Source: Bacteriovoracaceae bacterium
GTDB taxonomy: Bacteria; Bdellovibrionota; Bacteriovoracia; Bacteriovoracales; Bacteriovoracaceae
Direction of reading: 5' to 3'
NCBI GenBank assembly: GCA_016784965.1
Contig: JADHTQ010000011.1
Span: 34,283 to 98,282 of the forward strand
Length of the DNA stretch: 64,000 bases
Shown: positions 26,002 to 34,904 of the stretch, piece by piece
Position numbering within the stretch: position 1 is the stretch's first letter
Layout of the letters: each line of letters begins with the position of its first letter
The notes under the pieces: generated by a model
The model's input: the letters and a program-made list of their open reading frames with translations, nothing else
The model's database searches: none
Told to the model about the DNA's origin: nothing
Translations under genes and position numbers: made by a program

Positions 26002-26024
26002 ACGCTTTTTCCTTCTATGTCAAG

Positions 26025-26453
26025 TTACCTCTCCGCTGAAACAGAATACTTTAGTATACCTAATTTCTTATTTAGCAACTGAACTGCAGCACTTAACATA
26101 ATTTCATTTTCTGCCATTAGGGCCAACTCTTTGTCCCTATCAACATTGTTACCATTTTCAGTAACCATCCCATTTGTATCTTCATAAATTTCAGGCTTCA
26201 AATTTTTAAAACTGCCTCCGCCGACGCCAAAGTGTTCTGAGTCATCGGTACGCATACTCTGAAGTTTATCAAGGTCAATTGCTCGGGCCAAGGCTTCCTC
26301 GAAATCTATTCGCTTTGCCTTATATCCTGGCGTCTCTGCGTTTGCGATATTTGCTGAAATAAGCTCTTGTCGCATTTGTCTCATATTTAGAGCAGTGGTC
26401 AATGTTTTTATGGTCAAGTCTTCTATTTTCATAAGTATCCTCTTTGCTTTCAC
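26025..26453 (-). CDS. flgB: Flagellar proximal rod protein FlgB
   Basis: A 142-residue rod protein. MRQELISANIANAETPGYKA (near residues 27-46) is the FlgB N-terminal motif and GNNVDRDKELALMAEN (with NNVD) is the family signature near 105-120. Start choice: the ATG at 26453 overlaps the upstream regulator stop by four bases, but an internal Met (KIEDLTIKTLT, residue 9) at 26429 gives the more usual N-terminus and could be the true start. First structural gene of the rod cluster. Confidence 0.94.
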   Translation of the reverse strand: MKAKRILMKIEDLTIKTLTTALNMRQMRQELISANIANAETPGYKAKRIDFEEALARAIDLDKLQSMRTDDSEHFGVGGGSFKNLKPEIYEDTNGMVTENGNNVDRDKELALMAENEIMLSAAVQLLNKKLGILKYSVSAER

Positions 26454-27403
26454 CTAAGGTTTATAAAGTAAGGACTTCCTATGTTGCGATATTCATTAAT
26501 CTTGTTTCTTAATGTTCTAATTGATACTCCTAAAATCTTAGCTGCTTGCGTACGATTTTCACTGGTAAAAATTAGCGCCTTCTTGATAAGCAGTTTTTCT
26601 GCCTCTTTTAAGGACATTAACCTAATACCCTCATTTTCTTCATAACTTAGTGAGCTTTCACTCTTTTTCTCTCCAACCCCTAATATCTCTTCATTTAGAA
26701 TATTAGTGGTGCAATTTTCAACTGCAGATTGTAGTACTGATTTTAATTCTTCTACATTGTGAGTCCAGTAATGACCTAGCATCTTGTTTATTGCACTTTT
26801 GTCGATTACTATCGTCTTGTTAAACTTCTCGTTATACTCATTTACGTAGTACCTAATAAGCATTTCCAAATCACCCTGTCGCTCTCTAAGAGAACACATC
26901 GTAATGGCATTTCTAGAAATGTGAGTATATAGACCTCTGTAGAATCTTCCTGAGCCGACAAGCTTTGACAAATTCTTCGTAGTAGTCGCAATTATACGAA
27001 TATCAATATCATAATCCTCAAGCTCATTTAATATTTTATGCAACTTTTTTTGTAGGACTTCATCCATAGAATCGATATTAGCAAGTACTACAGAGCCACC
27101 ATTAGCGCTCTCCAAGGCACCTTTATAAAATTTGCCAGTACTTTCTTCACGATGGCCCAAAAGTGCATTTTCAACATCTATCTTTTCAAGTGAACAATCA
27201 ACGACTTCAAACGGACGATCTTTTCGATTAGAATTTTGATGAATAAAGCGGCAAAGCGTTTTCTTGCCGATGCCTACCTCTCCAACTATCAAAACAGATG
27301 CTTTTGTCACAGAAACATTTTTGGCAGTGTTGATGGCCTTTTGAATCCTCGGATCCTTTCCAAATAATTCGACATTTACTGTATCCATTTGACCTCCTGT
27401 CAT
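26450..27403 (-). CDS. Degenerate sigma-54-activator-like AAA regulator with Fis-type HTH
   Basis: A 317-residue protein with the AAA domain of sigma-54 enhancer-binding proteins and no receiver. Walker A is intact (GEVGIGKKT, residues 41-49) and sensor I (DIRIIATTTKNL) is recognisable. The segment that should hold GAFTGA reads GHREESTGKFYKGALESA (83-100) and lacks it. Walker B reads GGSVVLANID, with Ala108-Asn109 in place of catalytic Asp-Glu. The C-terminal Fis helix-turn-helix is good (RTQAAKILGVSIRTLRNKIN). It could bind DNA and ATP but probably cannot hydrolyse ATP or engage sigma-54 in the usual way. Cotranscribed with flgB (four-base overlap). An alternative start is MDTVNVELFG (residue 6). 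Probably a flagellar modulator or an anti-activator by heteromerisation. Confidence 0.85.
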   Translation of the reverse strand: MTGGQMDTVNVELFGKDPRIQKAINTAKNVSVTKASVLIVGEVGIGKKTLCRFIHQNSNRKDRPFEVVDCSLEKIDVENALLGHREESTGKFYKGALESANGGSVVLANIDSMDEVLQKKLHKILNELEDYDIDIRIIATTTKNLSKLVGSGRFYRGLYTHISRNAITMCSLRERQGDLEMLIRYYVNEYNEKFNKTIVIDKSAINKMLGHYWTHNVEELKSVLQSAVENCTTNILNEEILGVGEKKSESSLSYEENEGIRLMSLKEAEKLLIKKALIFTSENRTQAAKILGVSIRTLRNKINEYRNIGSPYFINLR

Positions 27404-27457
27404 AAACCTCTTCCTAAGGTGATACTCTATGCTTAATTTTAATTTTTCTCTTTAACT

Positions 27458-30241
27458 TTAAATAGTTGTTGCCTCCCTGATTCTTATCATAGATAGTTCA
27501 AATCTTGCTAACTTCTTGATATATGCATCAACTTTTATATCCTTCATTAATTTTTGCAATATCTCTTTGCCTTTTTCTATCTTCTCATTTGCGATTAAAG
27601 ATAGAGCGTTTAGATACTCAATTCTTGGCAAGTGTATCGAGTTTTTAAAACGTTTTTTAAACTTATAGATCTTGGACAAAAACAAAGGAGCCTCATCCAA
27701 GTCCTTTTCAGAAGACATTATCTCTATTTCCATATATGAGATATATTCTGCAACACTTTTCATTACGGGATGCTTACTATTAATATATACTTGGGTATCC
27801 TTTAGTAGTGCACTTGCCACTAATTTGTATTTATCCAATAATCCTAGCTGATAAATGGAATCTAGATAAATTTTCATCAATGTCGCAGTTTGGCTGACAT
27901 CATACATTGACTTTTTCTTGATGTCTGAAGCTAAAAAGACTTCAATGTGTTTAATTGCATCACTATATCTTTTCTCATTGTATGCAATTAGACCTTTGTA
28001 ATATTTTGCCTTCGAAGCTCGAGGAAAGATCCGATCAAGCTTGCCTACTAATTTTTTTACGACCTTCCAGTTTTGCAACTTAATATTTCTTAGTATTTTC
28101 AGCTCAAACAGCATCTCCTTGGGACGATAGCGTCTGTCGTGCTTGTGCCAGATAGGATAGGTGCGCTCTGCGGCATCTTGTATTTTGGCAAAAGATTTAT
28201 ATAAACGATTAAACCCATCATACAATCCTAAATTGATGTAAGCGTGGCCAACCATGAAATTCATATGAGGGTCCATTGCCACTTTGTCAACGTAGCGTTT
28301 TTTATATAACTCCCAAATCTTAACAACCTTTGAGTAATTTGATTGTTTATAGTTATCCTCCAATAGTCCGTAAACAATAGAGGAGCCATCTCCTTTAAAC
28401 ACTCTCACATCCGCTGGCGCCAACGAATTAACAGGTACAGCTGTTAAATAGCTAAGGGCATCGTTCCACTTTTTATCAACAATAAAAGACCTAAGCCTTA
28501 CAATCCATAGAAGTTTTTTTAGATCTCTATTTTTTAAAGAACTCTCCTTAAAGTTATTGTTAAAAAAACTTCTAACTTCTAAATCAGCAGGTTTTAGGTC
28601 AATTTTTCTAACACTCTTAAGTGCCACATACCTAATTTTGGCTTCATATGTGACTTCTTGATCTTGAGAGCGATTGATGGCATTTCTATAAAGTTCTTCT
28701 GTTTTTTTAATGCCCTTTTCTAAAATGTCATAACCCAGTGCGATTCTAAGCCTGGCATGAGAAGATTCAGTGAAATGGGAGTAGTGCTTTATAAATTTAT
28801 CAAAGAGCTTACTGGCCTTTTCATACTGACCAATGCGAAAGTAAGCTTCTCCCACATTAAATAAAATCACCGGATGAATTGGTGCCAATAAAGATGACGC
28901 CTTAGATTCATACTCTCTTATAACTTCGTCGTTTCTGTCAACATCTAGAAGTGTGTATATTTTATAGGCCATACCAATTTGTACGGGCAACAACTTCTGG
29001 ATAGTCTTATCTTGGATAACCTCTCCTACAACCTTATGTTGCCTTAGCCTTGCAAGGCTATATAGCATAGCTTCTGCAGCATACTTAGATTCTTCTATAT
29101 CAAATTTTTCTTTTGTAATTACAAACAGCTTTTTTGCTCTTTTTAATGCCTGAATATATTCTTTACTTTCAATGAAGTAATTAAGTAGGTATTTGAGTGA
29201 GCCTTTTTGCAATTGGTAGTTACTTGTACTTTCTGAAATATTTATTAAAAGGTTAATGGCCATCTTGCCAGTAATCTTATCTTTTTTAACAAAGTTACTA
29301 CGTAGAAGTGCATTTGCTTTTAAATATTCGTTTAAGTCACTAAAAGCAGTATCGCCATATTTTTTTCTAAAAACCTCAATAGATTTGTACATCAACCCCC
29401 ACTTCTTTTTTCGAAATAGGTTTATTGATAATTGTAAGTGGGCCTCTTGGTCTCCTTTGTCGATGTCTCGATCCTCTATGGGGTAAAATAGCTCAGGAGT
29501 TTTGCTTCCCAAGTTTACACTTTTTGCAAATCGCGGTCTAAGTGGCTTATAGTCCCACACAAAGGGTGCCCCATATCTAAAATCACGGTACCCCTTAAAC
29601 TTTTCTTTTAGTTTAATGCGACGACCTTTTGTATGCTTTGGAACAATGGTTTTAACTGTTTTAGTTAATTTAGTAGAATTAGTGGATTTTGGGATACTAA
29701 TGAGCTTTATGGCCTTAGATGTATTTATTTTTTTGTTTTGTTTTTTTGTAGATTTAACATTTACTTTTTGTGCTTCGACCACCTTATTTTTTAACGTAGC
29801 CGATTTTTTGACAGCAACCACATCGCCATCAATCCAAAAATCCATGACATGTTTTCTTTCAACACTTTTATAAAATGAAAATAGATCAACAAATTTATTG
29901 GCCAAAACTACCGTAATTAAAAAAGTATTACTAACACCGCTTTTTAACTTACTAGATTTTAAGTGCTTGATGGTAATAGACCTGTAATACCTTTTAGCTT
30001 TTTTCAAAAATGAGAGTTTTCTTTTTAATTCAACTAAGGTCTCGTTAGACACAGATTGAATTTCAACTATCTCTCCTTTTTTGTTTATGTGGAGTAGGTC
30101 TTTTTTGGCATACAGATTCCATCTAAGGTGAGTGTTGAAATTTTCTTGTTTGATTTCAAGGGCAAAAACAGAGAAACTACAAATTAAATTATAGAAGAAA
30201 AAAAGTGTCAAAATTTTGATTGCTTTTTTAAACATCTTCAT
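27458..30241 (-). CDS. Large exported TPR-repeat protein
   Basis: A 927-residue protein with an N-terminal signal sequence (FKKAIKILTLFFFYNLICSF), then a ~130-residue beta-rich domain, then a Lys/Thr-rich low-complexity linker (residues ~150-210), then a long alpha-helical solenoid with TPR-like units (for example PVILFNVGEAYFRIGQYEKA followed by SKLFDKFIKHY, and KAKYYKGLIAYNEKRYSDAI). It would be periplasmic or outer-membrane attached. It heads the flagellar operon, 54 bases before the degenerate regulator. A scaffold for the motor or its envelope rings is plausible; Campylobacter PflA is a large periplasmic TPR motor protein, but homology is not shown here. Function not recognised. Confidence 0.7.
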   Translation of the reverse strand: MKMFKKAIKILTLFFFYNLICSFSVFALEIKQENFNTHLRWNLYAKKDLLHINKKGEIVEIQSVSNETLVELKRKLSFLKKAKRYYRSITIKHLKSSKLKSGVSNTFLITVVLANKFVDLFSFYKSVERKHVMDFWIDGDVVAVKKSATLKNKVVEAQKVNVKSTKKQNKKINTSKAIKLISIPKSTNSTKLTKTVKTIVPKHTKGRRIKLKEKFKGYRDFRYGAPFVWDYKPLRPRFAKSVNLGSKTPELFYPIEDRDIDKGDQEAHLQLSINLFRKKKWGLMYKSIEVFRKKYGDTAFSDLNEYLKANALLRSNFVKKDKITGKMAINLLINISESTSNYQLQKGSLKYLLNYFIESKEYIQALKRAKKLFVITKEKFDIEESKYAAEAMLYSLARLRQHKVVGEVIQDKTIQKLLPVQIGMAYKIYTLLDVDRNDEVIREYESKASSLLAPIHPVILFNVGEAYFRIGQYEKASKLFDKFIKHYSHFTESSHARLRIALGYDILEKGIKKTEELYRNAINRSQDQEVTYEAKIRYVALKSVRKIDLKPADLEVRSFFNNNFKESSLKNRDLKKLLWIVRLRSFIVDKKWNDALSYLTAVPVNSLAPADVRVFKGDGSSIVYGLLEDNYKQSNYSKVVKIWELYKKRYVDKVAMDPHMNFMVGHAYINLGLYDGFNRLYKSFAKIQDAAERTYPIWHKHDRRYRPKEMLFELKILRNIKLQNWKVVKKLVGKLDRIFPRASKAKYYKGLIAYNEKRYSDAIKHIEVFLASDIKKKSMYDVSQTATLMKIYLDSIYQLGLLDKYKLVASALLKDTQVYINSKHPVMKSVAEYISYMEIEIMSSEKDLDEAPLFLSKIYKFKKRFKNSIHLPRIEYLNALSLIANEKIEKGKEILQKLMKDIKVDAYIKKLARFELSMIRIREATTI

Positions 30242-30452
30242 GAAACTTCCTGTTTCTATCTGTCCTCGTGGAGTAGCCCTTTAAACTGCCTCTTGAAGGA
30301 CAAGTTTTTTAGTGCTGGTGATAGGTTACATTCATCCTGAAAAATCCATCACAACATCTATTCTACATCCTTTTAAATATTTTGGAAGGAAAATTTTTCT
30401 CATAGGCAAAATTTTTACAGTGCAATTTGACACCAGTTAGCTCATGAGTAAC

Positions 30453-32012
30453 TTACTGGAATGATAGTCCCTTTTTTTTCATTTTTTCGATAAGGGTGGT
30501 TCTGTTTAGATAAAGAAGCTTTGATGCTCTATTTTTATTGCCTTTGGTTTTATCAAGTGCCTGTAGAATGAGAGAGTCTTCAATTTCAGATAAGATGTTT
30601 TTTAAATCTATCCCATTATCTGGCAATTCCACTAACTGCTTATAACAATCAAAGGGCATCCTATTTCTAAAAAATTTGGCAGGCAGATCCCCTGAGCTAA
30701 TAACGCTCCCACCTTTTAAGATAACCAAACGCTCTATGAGATTTTCTAGTTCTCGAACATTTCCTGGCCAATCATAACCCATGAGAAGCTCTAGAGCTTC
30801 TGAATTAAAATCGAGGTTATTTCTGCCATCAGCGCTTACAAATTTTGATAAAAAATATGAGATAAGTAGTGGAATATCCTCACGCCTCTCAAGTAGTGGA
30901 GGTATACTAATTGGGATTACATTGAGCCTATAAAAAAGGTCTTCTCGAAAGTTACCTTCAGTTATTTCTTTTTCTAAATTGCGATGAGTAGCTGCTATTA
31001 TCCTAACATCAACTGCTTTAGTTTCGGTATGACCAACTGGCTCCACTTCTCTATTTTGTAGCACCCGCAATATTTTTACTTGCAATGCCATGGGCATATC
31101 ACCTATTTCATCGAGAAAAATACTGCTTCTATCTGCCTGCTCAAACCTACCTTTTTTGTCAGAAATGGCACCTGTAAATGCTCCCCTCATATGTCCAAAC
31201 AGCTCACTTTCAAGTAGCTCAGCTGGAATTGCTCCACAGTTAACTGAGACCATTCGTTTACTGGCACGAAACGAAAGGTCATGGATGGCCCTGGCGACAA
31301 GCTCTTTGCCCGTGCCGGATGGGCCCGTAATTAAGACCGTAGAAGCAGACGAGGCAACCTTTTTAATTCGGGCAAAAACCTGCTTCATTTTTTTTGAACG
31401 TCCTATCATGCCAAAACTTGTATCTTCGGCAGTTGGGGCTTCTATTTTAAAGTTATCTGTGTATACATAGGAGCTGAGCTTAGTGGATTCAGTATTTTTA
31501 TCATCTGCCTGATTTGGTTTATCTTGACGAATTAACTGTTGTCCATCAATTTTAAATTTCTCTAAGTACCCTCTTTGAACTAACTCTAATAATACATCCA
31601 GCTCAAATGGCTTAGTCAGGTAATGATATACGCCCTTTTTTGTGGCATTAATTGCAGTTTCAATAGAGGCAAAACCAGTCATCACAATGCTCATAAAGGT
31701 ATGTTTTTTCTCTTTTAACAAGTCGATTAGAAACAGCCCATCAGCACTTCCCTCGTCAAAGGTAATATCCGTTATTAAGCAAAAGAGGTCTGGATGACTC
31801 TGTAGAGACTCAACCAACTGCCCTGGATTAGAGTAAAAGTGAACCTGTAGGCTCAACTTTTTTTCTAGGTATTTTTTAATAGTCTTACCCAACACCAGAT
31901 CGTCTTCCACGAGGTAGATATCAGGTAGTGGTAAATTGTTAGCTGTAGTTATTCTATCGGGATTATCTTCACACTCAAATGATTCATGCAAAAAATTCAA
32001 GTCATCCACCAA
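30453..32012 (-). CDS. Sigma-54-dependent response regulator (NtrC/FlgR type)
   Basis: A 519-residue activator with all three domains. Receiver at residues ~28-150: acidic pair EDD, phosphorylation-site Asp in CLITDITF, Thr in IVMTGFAS, Lys in YLTKPFE. Central AAA at ~200-430: Walker A GPSGTGKE near 232, full GAFTGA near 280, Walker B SSIFLDEIGDM. C-terminal Fis HTH: GNKNRASKLLYLNRTTLIEK. It should activate sigma-54 promoters when phosphorylated. Placed directly upstream of the flagellar operon, it is the likely class-II flagellar regulator (FleR/FlgR-like); no sensor kinase is adjacent. It is the functional counterpart of the degenerate activator at 26450-27403. The 174 bases upstream hold a GTGTC/GACAC inverted repeat near 32098-32115. 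Confidence 0.93.
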   Translation of the reverse strand: MVDDLNFLHESFECEDNPDRITTANNLPLPDIYLVEDDLVLGKTIKKYLEKKLSLQVHFYSNPGQLVESLQSHPDLFCLITDITFDEGSADGLFLIDLLKEKKHTFMSIVMTGFASIETAINATKKGVYHYLTKPFELDVLLELVQRGYLEKFKIDGQQLIRQDKPNQADDKNTESTKLSSYVYTDNFKIEAPTAEDTSFGMIGRSKKMKQVFARIKKVASSASTVLITGPSGTGKELVARAIHDLSFRASKRMVSVNCGAIPAELLESELFGHMRGAFTGAISDKKGRFEQADRSSIFLDEIGDMPMALQVKILRVLQNREVEPVGHTETKAVDVRIIAATHRNLEKEITEGNFREDLFYRLNVIPISIPPLLERREDIPLLISYFLSKFVSADGRNNLDFNSEALELLMGYDWPGNVRELENLIERLVILKGGSVISSGDLPAKFFRNRMPFDCYKQLVELPDNGIDLKNILSEIEDSLILQALDKTKGNKNRASKLLYLNRTTLIEKMKKKGLSFQ

Positions 32013-32186
32013 GCGGCCTTTTGTTAAGAGAGTATCAAAGCAGTATCACTGTTTCTTTTAACGACACCCGCATACATTTTAGCAGCAAACATTTTCATGT
32101 GTCAATTTTCAGACACCCGGCTGTTTTTGCCATGGGTCACAAATGGACTGTTTGGTTTGTTGAATAATCGCCCTAACAGGCCGAAA

Positions 32187-34763
32187 TTAGATTAACCTTA
32201 ACAGATAATTGAATTCGTCGCCTTTGTCCTTTCCAGTTATCACTGTGCGATAAAATCGACGTAAAAGACTGGCCTCATCTTTATCACTTCCCAACTCTAC
32301 GGTCTTTTGAGCGAGGTCTCGGACTTTTGACAACAAGCGACTAACTTGTTTTTTTAATATTTTTAATTCTTTTTTATCTTTTACAAACTCATACACATGA
32401 TACTTCTTAAGCAGCGAATCAATCAACCGTTCGTCTTGTTGTTGTAAATCACTGTCAGTGGCATTTTCAAAAGTGCTGGTGATATCTTTTGTAATGCTTC
32501 TGTTGTTAACAATTTTATCTAAATAGTCGACGTATTCATTTACAAAGTTTGGTACGTTCCTAAAGTAAAACCCATTTTCTGTATTCATCATATAAGATCG
32601 AGGGTCCATATTTGCAGAGCCAATAAAAGCATCATCTCCTATGATGAACAGCTTTGTATGTAGAGATAAATCTTTGCTTTTTTGACTTTGACCAATATAT
32701 TCGTAGTACTCAAATTTTGCGTGCTTAGACCTCTGCTGTGGAGATGCTTCCATTTTTGCTTGCTTAACATATTTAAAGAAGGCCTCCATTATATACTTAG
32801 CAAAGAAGTTAACTACCTTTATATCAGTCGTTGCAGTTGAGTTGGTTAGAAATCTAACTGTGACATTACTACAATCATAGGTACCATCTGCCATTTTTCT
32901 AAGCTCTCGCAAAAATATTGCTGGAGGAAGCATGTAAGCATTGTGAAAAATGATGTGCTTTTGTTTATTTTCCTTTTCTGCTTGTGTACACACATTATCT
33001 AGGGCACTTGCAATTACAGTATGGATGGCCTTTCCTGCATCATACGATCTACTATCAACAGATCCATAAGTTCTAGTGCGCTCGCTAGGCTCAACAGGCC
33101 ATGACTCTTCACCGCGTGCATCTTCTTCTTCTTCCCATCTATCATATGGAAGGTTTTCAAGGTATGCCATCATGAAACCTTTTTGTTCCCCCCAAGTCCG
33201 TCCAAAATATGCATCATTGCCTTGAGTCTCCTCAAGTCTTGGGTCTATCACAAAATTTGTTCTAAGCATTTGCTTAAATGCCCCAGTATAATAAAATTCT
33301 TGATAATCATTATAGTATTGTGAAGCTAAAACCAAAAGCTTATCCCATTGATCTTCAATACGTGTTGAGCGTGAGTCAAAATCTTTGGGGTACTTTGAGT
33401 CCACGCACTCTTGATAATCTACAATTGATTTGGGCAAGTTGCTTTTAGATAAAATGTCGTCTTTGTTTTTTAAAGCACTGGAGGCCAAACAAATTGCTTG
33501 GGTTTTTGCATACTTTGTGAAGTTTGCCATAAAATCATTGGAAGCATGTTTGTCGATATCGGCAATTGTCGCCGTTAACCTACGATAGTTAAATAACTCT
33601 AAAAATGAATCAGCAACACCATCTCCACCGCGGGCAGCATTTACTTGAACATCGACATCCATAAAGGAGTACTTGTCACTCATGGCACTTGGATCCATAT
33701 GGTAGGAGTTACTCATATTTCTTCCGCCTAACTGAATATACTTGTTGTCCACTATCAGCAGTTTGTGATGTATGCTATCTGTTATGTAGTTCCAATCATT
33801 GCCCCTATTACCATCTCCGTGCAGCTCTGATGGAATTAAAGTAGCGATAGCATTAATGAGGCCTGGAACAGTGTCTTTATACAACATGCTGGCAATTGTT
33901 AGCTTAAATTTGTTGTAGTACTTTTTTACAGGACTTGCAGTTTTAGATAGATAATAGATTTTTAAAATTTCTTTCAAATCCTCTTTGTCTTTTTTGCTAA
34001 GTTTTTTGCCACCTGTGCTTTTTAAAATATCTGCAATATCTAATTTTTGCCCTTTTATTATCGCCATGGCCATAATTTGAGGTTTTAGTGAATGTAGCCC
34101 AGATAAAAATAGTTGAGAATAAGGTACTGCCTCGTCTTTTGCTTTCACCGAGGAGGCATTGCTAATTTGACTGGCATTTCCATAACCAGAGCGGCCTTTT
34201 GCTTCCCTATCAACAATTTTATTAGTCAGAGCAATTTTACCCTTAACACACGCTTTGGTTCCAAAACTCGTGCCATCTGGACAAGGCATGGTTAAGTAAA
34301 TAGCGTCTCTTATAATATTTTTTGTCGGTCGATTATAAAACCTCACCTGTAAGTTTGATCCACCTTTTTGCTCTAACATTCTGAAATAGTCTAAATTGCT
34401 ATAATTTTTTTGATAATCAACTAAGATTTTTACTTGCTTTCCGCTGCGCGCTTTCTGAATAAGAGCATTAGCTATAACGGCCGTAGATTGATCATTTTCA
34501 AAGATATAATAGGATAAATAAATGCTCTGACTGGCATTGTTAATGAGTTCCAACTTTTGTTCAAACGCTTTATTATTATTCAAAATAACACTGACTTGAC
34601 CGCTTGGAGCAATCATAGCAGATGCTTGGTTAGAAATGCTCACAGCACTTGCTGTAGCAGGTGCTCTAGATATTGTTTTTTCGTTATTATTTATAGCAAA
34701 CCCATTATTGAAATGAAATATAAGGATTGCCAATAAAACTAATCGACCAATAAATGTCTCCAT
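32187..34763 (-). CDS. Exported phospholipase D-family protein with two HKD motifs
   Basis: An 858-residue PLD-superfamily enzyme. I start at the ATG at 34763, seven bases after GGAG, because this gives a clean signal peptide (METFIGRLVLLAILIFHF); a frame open to 34808 adds a non-hydrophobic prefix. The first half has the PLD fold entry (SIYLSYYIFENDQSTAVIAN) and HKD1 HHKLLIVD-x-GGRNMSNSY near residue 331. HKD2 is HTKLFIIGDD with GSANMDPRSY near 701. The ~370-residue spacing and the C-terminal helical extension make it much larger than bacterial cardiolipin synthases. It should hydrolyse or transphosphatidylate phospholipids outside the cytoplasm. It follows the hydrolase operon by 141 bases; attack on prey membranes or self-lipid remodelling are both possible. 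Confidence 0.85.
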   Translation of the reverse strand: METFIGRLVLLAILIFHFNNGFAINNNEKTISRAPATASAVSISNQASAMIAPSGQVSVILNNNKAFEQKLELINNASQSIYLSYYIFENDQSTAVIANALIQKARSGKQVKILVDYQKNYSNLDYFRMLEQKGGSNLQVRFYNRPTKNIIRDAIYLTMPCPDGTSFGTKACVKGKIALTNKIVDREAKGRSGYGNASQISNASSVKAKDEAVPYSQLFLSGLHSLKPQIMAMAIIKGQKLDIADILKSTGGKKLSKKDKEDLKEILKIYYLSKTASPVKKYYNKFKLTIASMLYKDTVPGLINAIATLIPSELHGDGNRGNDWNYITDSIHHKLLIVDNKYIQLGGRNMSNSYHMDPSAMSDKYSFMDVDVQVNAARGGDGVADSFLELFNYRRLTATIADIDKHASNDFMANFTKYAKTQAICLASSALKNKDDILSKSNLPKSIVDYQECVDSKYPKDFDSRSTRIEDQWDKLLVLASQYYNDYQEFYYTGAFKQMLRTNFVIDPRLEETQGNDAYFGRTWGEQKGFMMAYLENLPYDRWEEEEDARGEESWPVEPSERTRTYGSVDSRSYDAGKAIHTVIASALDNVCTQAEKENKQKHIIFHNAYMLPPAIFLRELRKMADGTYDCSNVTVRFLTNSTATTDIKVVNFFAKYIMEAFFKYVKQAKMEASPQQRSKHAKFEYYEYIGQSQKSKDLSLHTKLFIIGDDAFIGSANMDPRSYMMNTENGFYFRNVPNFVNEYVDYLDKIVNNRSITKDITSTFENATDSDLQQQDERLIDSLLKKYHVYEFVKDKKELKILKKQVSRLLSKVRDLAQKTVELGSDKDEASLLRRFYRTVITGKDKGDEFNYLLRLI

Positions 34764-34904
34764 AACGCTACTCCACAGAATTTGTTTATTTGTATAATAA
34801 TTTTGCATCTATATAACAGATATCAAAAAAACAGTATTGAATAGTTTTCAAGTATGTAAAAATGTAAGACTTATAACTTTATTATACTGCTTTTTTGAGC
34901 TTAA

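Noticed and set aside
30420..30441. Sigma-54-like TGG...TTGCA sequence before the large TPR gene (minus strand)
   Set aside because: GG and GC are separated by nine, not the required ten, bases. No other -24/-12 match was found there.
32098..32115. GTGTC/GACAC inverted repeat upstream of the sigma-54 response regulator
   Set aside because: Only five paired bases; too short to call an operator without replication elsewhere.
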